Shown here: positions 23,777-35,700 of the stretch, piece after piece | Layout: each line of letters begins with the position of its first letter | Numbering within the stretch: the stretch's first letter is position 1 | Assembly (NCBI RefSeq): GCF_030463565.1 | Contig: NC_134643.1 | Location: forward strand, 7,920,657-7,984,656 | From: Pelecanus crispus | Lineage: Eukaryota > Chordata > Aves > Pelecaniformes > Pelecanidae | Reading direction: 5' to 3' | DNA: 64,000 nucleotides | The notes under the pieces: generated by a model | The model's input: only the letters and a program-made list of their open reading frames with translations | The model's database searches: none | Told to the model about the DNA's origin: nothing | Translations under genes and position numbers: made by a program

Positions 23777-26700
23777 ATGGACGGTAAGGGGGAGAGTACT
23801 CTTTGACTTTCAGTAAGAAAGTTGTCTTCTGACCAATACGTTAGTTAATAAGTGCAAGTGTTCAGAAAGCTTGGTAAACATTTTAGCAAGGGAAATAATG
23901 TTGTACTGACTTCACTTGAGGAGGTGTTTGAGGTTGCCCCTCACCTTCATTGTTGTCACCTTTGCTCTGTCTGTCCCATTCCTCTCTCTGTACTTGATTT
24001 TTCTTTTTTCCATTATTTATACCTTTGATCCATGTTTCTTTGCTCTATTCTCTTCCTTGAGCAAAGCATATGTGAGAATATGCTTTCTTGCCTGCCTTGT
24101 ATCTTCCTCTTCAGCTTCTGTTGGGAGAACCTATGTGGATGTCTCTGTAGAGCTCCTGGCTACACCTTTACAGGTCTCAAGGCTTTTCTTTGTAACAGCA
24201 GCTATTGTACAAGCAGCTACATAGGAGGAAAAGTCAGCACTAAATTCCCTGCAAGTTTTCTGCCTGCCAGCCAGCCCAGATCGCAAGCTGAGAGTGTCTG
24301 CAAGCACATTTCCATCCAGCCAGACAGCAGGAAGCTGCTTTACCTTCCTTTAGGCAAAGTAGTTTTTTTAAGAATGCCACTTGCTGCTCTGATTTAGTTT
24401 CAGTTGTCATTAGCCTGTGATTAGAGCATTGTGGATGTTTTTATTCTGTGGCAGCCTTCCTCTAACTGGATGGAAATAACACCGAGTTTAATTTTTGCCT
24501 TAGCTGATGATGACTTGGATCTCTTGGCCTCCCTCCTGGAAGAAGGCGAGGCAACTGAGGAGGAAGATGCCCCAGAGGATGAGGGCGGAAAACCAGATGA
24601 ATACGATGAGCTCTTTGATGCAGAAGATGATGCGTCCTACACTGAGGAGGTTGATGCTGAGGACAGCGTGATTGATGAGCAGAAGGAGAACCTGGCTACG
24701 TTGTTTGGAGATGTAGATGACCTGCTGGAAGAGGAGGCAGCAGAAGAAACTGTCCCTGCTTCAGCTCCCAGTCAGGCAAAAGAGAAAACCAACCAAGAAC
24801 TGCAAGGTTTCTGTAACAGCATCTTTTATCTGATTTGTGATATCTTGTCTCTAGAGAGCTAATGGGCAGAAGGCAGGGCCTGCTGCTTCTCACTTTAGGA
24901 TGGTGCCCAGAGGGGGCATACAGAAAGTCCTTGTGAAAGTTTCTAAGTCCAGTTTTCAGTGCTCAGTGGCCAAACTCACCGAACCTGTTTTTCGGAAAGA
25001 AAGACAGAAGACTGAAGTAAGCCAGGTAGACTGAACTAGCTGTGATGAGCAGGACAGGGAAGGTTGCCTGTGTACCCGTGCCTTGTCTGATGAAGAGCTG
25101 TCTTCATTCAGAAGATGACAGTCTTCAGGGCTGTCATCCTGGCATCCTTCACCAGCACAGCAATCCCTTCCCCCTCAGGATCTGTCAGCAGGAGGTTCTG
25201 CTGTACCAGTCAGTGTGGAAGCAGAGCTGGCCACTGAGCCTTCCTCTGTCCAGGACATATATTTGATTATATTGGAATCATTTCTTTATATTAAGGAGTG
25301 CAATCATCAGCCATTTAAATTGTCTTATGTTCAGTAGGAAAGATATATGCAACATGGCAAGGAACATACCACGGTCTGGTAAAATATTTATATAAGAGAA
25401 GTCAATTCCAGGATGTATGGAAAAGTGTCCCTTCACTGTGAGATATGCAGACTCAAGTAAATCTGTATTGTGACTGGAGTCTTTGTTTTCTATGTTCCTA
25501 TGATGTAGTAAAACTGCCAGACTTCCAGGGATTTCATAAATCCCTGTTTGCAATGGCTTCCTGCTGTTTTCATTATTATCCTTTTTCTTCTCTCTTTCCT
25601 AGCTGAGCTGAGAAAATTGCAAGAACAGATGAAGATGTTACAGGAGCAGTTGCAAAAGACTGCTATTGGGCAGCAATCCAGTTCAGGCCCTGCGAAGAAA
25701 ACCCTTGGTAATGAGACTGATTAAATGGGTTTATGAAATCGTTGGCCTACCAACACGCAATTTATAGGCAAGACTCCAGATAATCCTGCAGTGGTCACTG
25801 AATAGCAAGGAGGAATGATGGTCTGGTGTATTCCCACACAGGTTGTTTCCTGCAGCTACAGACTAAATTAATGAGCTGCAGTTTTGGTGTTGCATCATGG
25901 GTTGATTCTACATGGGACAGCTTTCATGACTGAAGTGCTCTAGGGTCTTCTGCTGGAAGTGTCCCTTCTTACTGGCAGACATTGGTACGCCCAGAAAACA
26001 CAACTATGTTTGTTGTTGTAGCACATTGGGTGTAGTAATGAAACTACATGGGCAAATTGGAAAGCAAGGGGATGTTCCTACTTTCCACAGATTTGTGGTT
26101 TCAGTGACATCCAGAATTTCAGGTCCTCATGAGGAAGAGGCATTGGGGCTTTTCCAGCTGTTGCATTTCAGATGCTGGCAACTTAGCTGAAGGGCTTCTA
26201 TGTGGACTTGTTATTCAGAGAATTACTTAATTTGGAGCAGTTCTTAGTGTTTGAGTCCAGATCCTGAGATCTCATAAATATTTTTTTGTTTCCTTGGCCA
26301 GGTAAGTCTCCCTGTCAACCTTTAAAGGAAAGGAAAGTTCAGAAGCTGCAAGAGTCGCCATGTTTCTCAGCCCAGTTGGGCAGTCCTTTACTGCCAGCCA
26401 AGCGAGGAATCCAGAAATCAAAAGCATTCTCAGCAGGTACCATTCTCAGTCTGCCTTTCACTGAAACACGCTGGACTTTTGTTGAAAGCCTGTCTAGTTC
26501 ACAGCAGTGGTGTAGACACATCCAGGGTAGTTTTACACTAGTCAGCACACCAGTAGCAGTCTGATCACAGTGGAACAGAGCTCACTACGGAGTTAATTGT
26601 TGTGTTTTTTGCAGTGGGTGCTATTCTCTGTACTGCTACGGTTAACCTGGACACTGACAGCAGTCTAGCTTGCATCTGTGTGTCCTACAGTTTAGCTTGC

Positions 26701-29700
26701 CTGGAAAATGAGAGCTGCTCTGGGAAGTTCCTCACCAGGCAGAACTCATTGCTTGAGTTACACATGACTGATCTGGAGCTGTCTGTTAGTTCCCAGCTGA
26801 CTGGGAGACCAGTTTGGTTCAAATAAGACAGTTTTACACCTTTTTCTTAAGTGTGTTATATTAGACTCCTGTCTCTGTTCAGGTGTAAGTTAACGTTATT
26901 TTAGAAGTTTTCTTTCATTATCAAGATTTTTTTTTCTTGCTTTTTTTCCTGCTAAAGAGAACAAGACTCCTCCTCCACGGCAAGTCGTCAGTCTGGCGTT
27001 CCAGCCTCTCAAGTCTGCCACAGGGAACACACCCAGTAAGGTGACCAGAGAGAAGACTTCTCACATGCCTACATGCTCCAGTGCAACAACTCAGCCAGTG
27101 TCTGTGGAAACCTTCTCGGGGCTGAGATTAAGGTCAGCAGCCCAGCACTGAGCTCTGTCTGGGGACATCACGCTCCCATAATGGGAGAGAAAATGCCATC
27201 AGTCCAATGTCCTGTGATGCTAGTCACACAGGCGGCGTGCAGAGGACTGGATTTCTTATTTGCTGTATAGACATTGTTTAACCATGTCAGATTAGTCAGT
27301 TGTCATTAGGGGATGTAACACAAAGCCACAGCATTGTCTGGTTGGTCAGTAAATAAGTAACATTGACTTTTGGCTTCTTACCATATTTCTGTTTTCACGT
27401 TTGCTCTTTTCTAACGAAAAAAGCTATCATTTCATTAGCGCTGCCTTCCCTGGGATGTCCTCAGTGGTGGAGGAGGGAAGCAGTGGGCATGTGCAAAGCC
27501 CAACTCTGCTCCAGTTCAGCAGATTTTGCACCGCGCTGAGAAGCCTCAGGAGCCACTCATGATCCCTGTACTTGGTGTGGCCACAAGAGGTCTCTGAATA
27601 CTCACGGTGTCTTTCCTCACCAGAAGCCATGCTGGATTTCCAAACCTTGCTCAGACAGTCATGATACTCACTCCTTCCTGAAATGAGCAGAGTTAACGCA
27701 GGCTTGGGGCTAAGTTGCAGTGCAGCTTTTTGGACAAAACCCAGCATGATCAGTAGCTTTCTGATATTTGTACAGTGTCCTGAACTGAGGGGTTTTGTTT
27801 CAAGTGAACTCAGGGTGAAATAAGGCACAGAGGCGAATTCAGGGTGAAGTAAGGCACAGAGGCATTTTGCAGCAAGACATAGTCTCCCCAGGAGAATGCT
27901 GGATGGTTTTGATCGTCTCTGTCCATTTATGCCAATGGATGTGTTCTCTTCACATGTTCTCGCTTGATCTAGAAAACCCCGGGTTTCATCAGCTGAAATG
28001 GACAGGAAAATGGCTAACCGGAAGCTCATCCGACTGTCCCAGCTGAAGAGCAAACTTGCTGCAGAAAATCTGGAGGAAATAGACTGGGTAACGTTTGGAG
28101 TCATAGTGAAGAAGCTCACTCCTCAGAGCGCAAATAATGTAAGTAACTTTGGTTTATCCCCTGCTCAGTTCAAGTGAAATGCTGGTCGTCTTTCCTGATA
28201 AATTAATTAGGTCTTCAACTTAATCAGCTAATTCCATGTAGTTAATGAGAAGCTTCTGTATTAAAGATCTTGGCTCATCTGGTTTCATGCAGTAATGCTG
28301 GTTTTAGTCCTCAGGGTAAGTCCCTAGATTATCTGGTGCAACTGTCCCAGACAGTAGCATTGGCTAACGTAACCATGGCATAAATATGTCTTAAATCTGT
28401 TCATCCACTGTTATATGTTAAATGCGAGTGCGAAATAAAGGACTATAACTCTCAGTCTTTCTAGACAGCCCTCTTGTTTTAAATGTGCCAATGCATTCTG
28501 CTTCCATAGTTTCCCTAGAGGCCATACTGTCCTAGATTGTGTACGTGTCCTATAGAAAGTCATTGATGAAACAGAGATCTGGATATGCCTTGGTTTTTTT
28601 GTTCAGTGGGGTAAAAACCTCTTTATTCAGCAAGCAAGAGTGCTGTCTACATAGGTGTAATGAAAGATTGACAGATCAGTTTGGAAGATTGGTGGTAGCA
28701 CTATTATCGTGCCATTTTGGCCTTTAAGAATCCCAGAACTGGCTGTGTGGCATGGCTGGAAATATTGTATCTAACTTCTACTGAGGTTACAAATTGTGCT
28801 TTCCTAAATCAGGAAAAGGCTGGGGGCGGGGGCGGAAATCAGAATAACTTTAAAAGCAACAGCAAGAGGGGATGCAGTCAGTGTCCCGGTACTGAGAACT
28901 GAAAGGAAAGCGAATGTCTGTTCCAGGGCAGAACCTTCAGTATCTGGCGGCTGAATGACCTGCGGGATCTCAATCAGTGTGTCTCACTCTTCTTGTTCGG
29001 TGATGTCCACAAAGAGCACTGGAAGACGGACCAAGGCACAGTCATCGGGCTGCTCAATGCTAATCCTATGAAACCTAAAGAAGGCTCAGATGAGGTGAGA
29101 GGGTTTTTCACTGGCCCATCAGCTGTTGATAAAAACCCGTAGCTGAACTTTTTCATATCTGCTTGAGATTTAGCTTTATAACACATGTTAAGGCTGAAAT
29201 TACAGCAGTCTGCCTAAACATTTTGAATTGCATTCAGATATTTGCGTGGTGTGTATTTGCTCCTGGCCTTCTGGAAGACTGAACTTCAAGAAGTCCTATT
29301 AAGCATCTAAAACCAGAGTTTATTCAAGTGTTTAATCTGCTCTTGGTAGCAGCTGGCTCTTCCACAGGTGTAGGGAATGTATTTTCATTTCGGTTTTTTC
29401 AGCTACTTCAGTGCAATGCCTGTTCAGCTTAGAGGTCTCTCAAAGCTGAAAAAGGTGGGGAAGCTCATTTCTCTCTTCTAATTTAAGCATGAGATGTGAT
29501 TGCAAAATGTTTCCTGGTTCCAAAATCATGACTGAGAAGAAGCAATATTTGATTTATTAAACAAATGATGTATTATGTATAGTAAGTTGATATATAGTAG
29601 TTTGCTTGTTTAATCAATTACTTACAAATGCAGAACATGATGAATTACTTTTCTGTATGTGTCAAAACATTTTAGGTGGCTTCATTTTGCTAATAAATTA

Positions 29701-32700
29701 ATTTTTTTAATATCTTTCTAATTGCACTGGAATGGAAACCGTTTTTACTGACTTCTGTCAAGGGGAATTTCAATCTAGTAGCTGGTGATGTAGTGCTTTG
29801 CATTTTAAATTCTTCAAATGGAAAAATTAAGAATCTCATTAATTGTCTATTAAGCTATATAATTGCTTGAATTAACATGAATAAGCAGTAGAAGGTCCTG
29901 TTGGTGAGTAGAAAGGCATACCAGATGTAATGTAAGGGTTGTATTTAACTGTTAAGAATGGCTCTTAGCTAAAATGTACACATTTAGAACTACATTAAAA
30001 CTGACTTCTCAAAGTGTTTCTTACCTACAGACACAATCCCTAGTATCTTTGGTTGTGTGAAGTAGACACTCTTCTTGCACAGGAGTCAGTTTTGATTGGG
30101 CCTAGACACATGGAGAGGGACAGAGACCTCTAGTACCTCTCCTCTTCCCATCCACTGCCAAATGTGGTTGCTGTGATGGCGTCAGAGCCAAGCGGTTGTG
30201 AAGGACCATCATTTACAGCACAGCTAGATCTGCCTTTGCTGGTTCTTGGTTTCCTGAGGCTCTGAGCATAGAAATCCAACGTCTTTCATCTCTTTGTGAG
30301 AAAGAAATTAACTTCTTTTCTTTTTAACTGAGCCTTTTCTCAATCTGAACAGGACATGTGGCTTGCTTAAACTAGGCCTGCCTTTTAAAACTGCACTGTT
30401 AATACCAGAGGTACGAAACTGGACCAGAGTGAAATCAATGACATCTAGAGAGAAGCCCATCCAGTCCTCCTCAAGGCGTGTTCTGATTTCTTTCTAGGTG
30501 TGTTTGTCTGTAGACCATCCCCAGAAGATCCTCCTCATGGGTGAAGCTCTGGACATGGGCACCTGCAAAGCCAGGAAGAAGAATGGTGATCCTTGTGCAC
30601 AGATTGTGAACCTGGTCTGTATCCCAGTAGTTAGGACATCCTTAAGCTGTTGGTAAAAATCTGGCTGCTGATTTTGTACAGATGCTCTGACTCTTTGACT
30701 TGTTTCTGGATCTTGAATTGTAACTAACTGAAGTGGGTGGAGAAACTGAGTAATGAAACCCAGAGGAGCTGCCTCTGTGATGGCACTGTAGCAGCAGCAC
30801 GGTAGTTCCCTAAATGCAGAGCTGGTGCTGCAGTGAAAAGGGATGGTCTTGACCCATGACTGCCACCGCCTCCACACCCTTTCACTGTCCTTTGCGCTGG
30901 TGCAAGCTTCCATGCACTGCACTAGAGAACTCATCCAAGGTAAAACAATAAGAGGTTTTTCTTGGGAATGGTTGTGTTTTCCAGAGATGTTTTTAACCCA
31001 ATGAGTTCCCTGGTCCAGTGTGCCTGCAAGCTGCCAGAATATTTATACCTGAATGTGGGGCACTGGAGATGAGAGGAAAAAGGTGCTGGGATTCTTCTTT
31101 TAGGGACAATGCTGACTTGTGCTAGTTTAAAGGACTTGTGGACTATGTCACTTCATGGCTATGGTGATGTTAGGATACCCAAAAGGAACCCTGTCTGAGT
31201 CAGAAGGGTTATAGTTAGTAGGGTAGCACCTAGAAGGAGGAGAGAAAATGAAGGAATGAAGAACTGGGGAGGAACTCAAAGTGTGTGGAGTGAGAGGAAG
31301 ACAAATACAGAAGGTACTTGTAGCAAAACAAGGCTGTGATTGCAGACTCACTCCAGGAGGTGGCTGCGCACAGGGCTGTCAACGGCAGTGAGACGTTCCA
31401 GCGCCACCTGGAGCAAACCATAGATGAAGGCTGTCTGACAGAAAAACCTCATGAAGGAATTGTCTGTCTGTTTAATTAGTGACAAAAAAACCTTTGATTG
31501 TGGGGTAATTGTAGTTATACAAATCTGGGGCAGATGAATATCAATGAGAATGGAGGGGTGTTTGGTAAAGAGTTAAAGAACACCCTGAGTGAGTGTGCTT
31601 ATGGCACTGCTGTATTTGACTGGCAGGCTCACTATCTTCCGTTCTAAACTCCCTCAGATTGACGCTGAAAACTGATGAATTAATTTGAAATGAGTGCATG
31701 AAATATCTTGCTCCAGTGTTAGCTTTCCTTTGCGTTCATACCAGTAAGAAAACTGCATACAGTTCAGAGTCAAGAGTACAGAATCTGGGCAAGAGGACCT
31801 GGGACATCAGTTGACTTGAGCCAAGGAATAGCCTTAAAATTCCTTGACACACAGGTTTTTTTCCAGTGATTAGTATGGGCAATTTTAGTTTTGTTTTTCA
31901 TTGCTGGAGTGTGGGCATATGTTTGCTGAGTTGGTCAAATGCTGGAATACTGCAATAGAGATGTTACTTCAGTGTAGCCGTAGAAGGATGCATGTGGGTG
32001 AGAGGAATGAAGTAATTGCTAGTGTTCTGCAACAGGCTTCTCCCATTTCTTTTCAGAACGACTGTGAATATTGTCAGTATCACATACAATCCCAGTACAA
32101 GAAGCTCAGCTCGAAGCGAGCAGATCTGCAGTCCACCTTCTCTGGTGGCCGCATTCCCAAAAAAGTTGGTCGGAAAAATCCCAGTTTGAAGGAGAGGCTG
32201 TGTCAGGATGGGTTTTACTATGGAGGTGTCTCTTCAGCAGCATATGCAGCCTCAGTGTAAGATAAACCACTTTTTTCCCTTGCTTTTGAGCAGAATTTCC
32301 CTCCCACATTCAAGTGAGCCTGAAGCTATCTCTAAGGGGGTCTATTTAGTTAGAGATCCTTTTGACTTAACTACATTCACCAAATAGGAATAAACGCCCC
32401 ACGTTTGGTGTAATCCTCCTGACCCCATGGGTAACAGAGCTGCTATTTGGTAGGAAAATTTTAACAGTCGGCGCTAAGATGTGGTAAGGGGTGTTTTTAC
32501 CTCTAAATTAATGCTGTGTTGTAAAGCCAGATGACATTGTGTTTCAGTAGATGAAATTAACTTTGTCATGAGATCCCAAGCATTCAAGTCTCTGAGTATT
32601 TTTCTGGTCCGTTCCCTTGCCATGTTTTGTTACAGAGCATTGCATTTAATCCCAGACTCAGTGTATTCTGTATTTCCTCCTCCTGTCCTCCTTGACTTAA

Positions 32701-35700
32701 ATAACACAGTATCGCTATGTGTTAATGAAGAGACAGTAGTACACTCTGCGTCTTAAGTGACCAGGATCAGTAGATCAGCATGCATCTCACAACTAGCATG
32801 GTGGCACCAGGTCCTTCATCCAAATCCCCCTGAAGACAGCTGTGGAAAGATGAGTCACAGCTGGATCAAGCCCTGTGTTTGCACATGGCTTACCACTGCC
32901 CTCTGATAACTGGTGTGACTCCACAGTAATGAAGCAATTCCAGCCTCCTCTCCATCCCTGGAACTAACTGTGAGCAAAGCATAGCCATTACCTATGTTTA
33001 GTTTTCTCTCAGTGCATAGGAAGTACATATCTCTACCCAGGGAGAAATGCAAGATCCTAAACATTGTGCTAGAATTCGGATTTAGATCCACATCCTTCCC
33101 AAAGACAGACAGATTGACAGTAGAGAGGCACCCTTTAGGGTGGCTGGAGTTTTGTTGAAGCACTGGACTAGTGTTCGAGGTCCTGTCCTTGCTCTAAGCA
33201 TGGGAAAACTCTGATGTTCTGATTTTGTTTCCTCTTTCTAGTGCAGCAGCTGCAGTACCGAGAAGGAAGATTCAAACCACTCTATCCAATCTTGTCGTGA
33301 GAGGAGTTGATGCAATTGTCCAGGAAACCAGGCAGAAAATTGGTACCTAACTACCCATGTAGTCTCCTCACCCTCCAGATACTGCCAGCTTGATGTGTAG
33401 CTGTGTCCCAGGACCCTGATACTCACTGAATGAATCTGGCAATTGGTTTGCTACAGAGATAGCCGTTTGCAGGCTGCTTTCTCAATTGATCAAAGCTCCT
33501 CTTCCCTCTGAGATCGCAGCTGCAAGGCAAATGTAACTAAGCAACTGTGTAGCTCCATGCATCTTTTTTTCATCAGTGCCCCTGAATTAAGTCTCCTGTT
33601 CTGTCTTTGGACAGTGACAGAAGATCTTTGCCAGATTAATGGGAATTGGAAGTTTTAAGCACTTTGGACCAGATAATTTATTTTATTTGATTAAAATAAA
33701 TGACTTCTGTCAGTCTTGAAAGCTTCCAAGGAATACTAAGTATAAATCAGAGTCAGGTCTGCAATGCAGGGGACCTCCTGAGTACCCAGCCTGTTCCCTG
33801 TGCTTTTCTTTTGCGATCTTCAAAGTATGTTCCTTCCATAGCCTTTGGGATATCACCGATCTTCTCTGCCTCCATTTCGTTTCTGTAAGGCTTTTAATAT
33901 TACACGTCTTCATGCTCAGTGGAGGGCAGATGTCAGGTTATTCAAACTATGTGCTCTAGATGCTACTTAGATGTCTTCTTCACATCTTTCCGTTCCCTCA
34001 GTTGCCTCCATTTCAGACAACATAGTGTGTGTCCTGTCTCTAGCTTTTAGCTGCTCTTAATTCTCCACAGATAAGATGTGGTGGCTTCAGGGCTTTCAAG
34101 CGTTCTAAAATGGGAACGGTGGGAGCACAACCAAGACTGACTGATGAAATTGCTGAACAGGTAGAAACATCTTCATGATGCATTCTGTGAGGACAAGGCC
34201 TTGGTCAATCAAATATAACATAGAAGTTGGCCTTGCTTTGGTGGGGTGCTCACTCAGGTGACCCACAGGGGTTTCTTCCAACCTAGCCTACTCTACATCT
34301 CTGAAGCCAAGCCTGCTTCCCTTCCAACTCTGTTGTATTTCTGCCTCTTCCACTCCAGGTGCAGCAAAGAGACCCATGCAGTGTTCTGAGGAGTTCAAGG
34401 AACTGCTGGCACAGCCAACTTTTGGAGCACGAAACCTCTGCAAACACTGGACCAAAGCAGGTATTGTCCTTTTGCCTGAAGGAAAACCCACTCCTGAAAT
34501 CACTTAACCTCCTTCTGAGAAAACATTACTGGCTTTTCTTGGTTTGGTTTGGGTTTTTTTCCCCAGATGCTGAAAAGAAGCAAGGGACCAATTTCCATTC
34601 TATCTCTGCTTCAGCACTGCTCAAGCAACAGAAACAGAAATTGCTGGAGGCCAGAAAAAAGCGATCTGAAGAGATTCAGAGGCGGTAATACATACTGACT
34701 TTAACAGGAAGGGTTCTGTTATTGTGACCCTAAGTATAACTGTGGGAGGTGTTACAGTGCCTAGCAACTGGAAGGCATGGTGGGAAGAGGCTGATTAGAG
34801 TAGGAAACTCGGGTCAGGAGTCCTGGTTCTGTTCATTGCTGGCTTGTAAAGGTCTTCTGAACCTTAAGATTTGCCAAATGTTTTGTGTGTATCTTGTTAA
34901 CAAACCTAAGAACCACCTCCGAAGAGCCATGCTGAGGTTGAGGTGAGACTGAGGTTGATGAGGCTACTTGGCTACAAAAGGCTTAACAGGAGCCTTTTGA
35001 GAATAGTAAGGAGCCTAAGGAGAAAAATAAGAGTAGGCACAATCATGATGATATTTCCCCAAAATACTCTCCCAGCCTACAACACTATGTATTTCAGGGA
35101 TTTTCCAAGCTAGAGGTGGTGTCTGTCACAATATCTCTGAAGGTTTTGGTTTTTTTTTTTTTCACATGAACCTGTCCAACCTCTCACCATGACCTATGTA
35201 AATCTAAGCTTTTTTGTGACTCCTGTGACAAGGAGTCCCACTGCATAACTTCCTGTTCTGCAAAGAAGCCCATTTTTGTGCTTTCAGCTCCTACCTCCCA
35301 GCTTCATTTGATGCTTCTCTCTGGTTTTAGTTTTCGAAAGCAATTAGTCATTCACTCCTTGTTGTGACTTCAAGTCACTCTTGATTTCAGCGACCCAGTG
35401 AGTTCCTTACCAGTCTTGTTTTCCTCTCCTGAATACCTGAATTGCTGCATGATTTTCCAGCAATAAAAGGGACAATTAGTGAAAAATTGGTCTGCATCCC
35501 TTCCACTCCTATCTGTTTCTTAAACATGTGTGTCTTTGACTTGTGTCCCTATTTCAATGGATTATTCTTGTCTTACAAGGTTTCTCCAGAACACAAGTAA
35601 AGCTGGCAGCCCTGCTTTGCCATCCTCCTCCAGACAGTCCTCGCTCCATTCCACAATACCTGGGGCAGAGTTTCCCAAAGCCGCAAAAATGTCAACTCCT

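Noticed and set aside
27427-28119. 230-codon open frame on - across an MCM10 exon
   Set aside because: It is antisense to a well-supported MCM10 exon and intron, with no recognisable domain.
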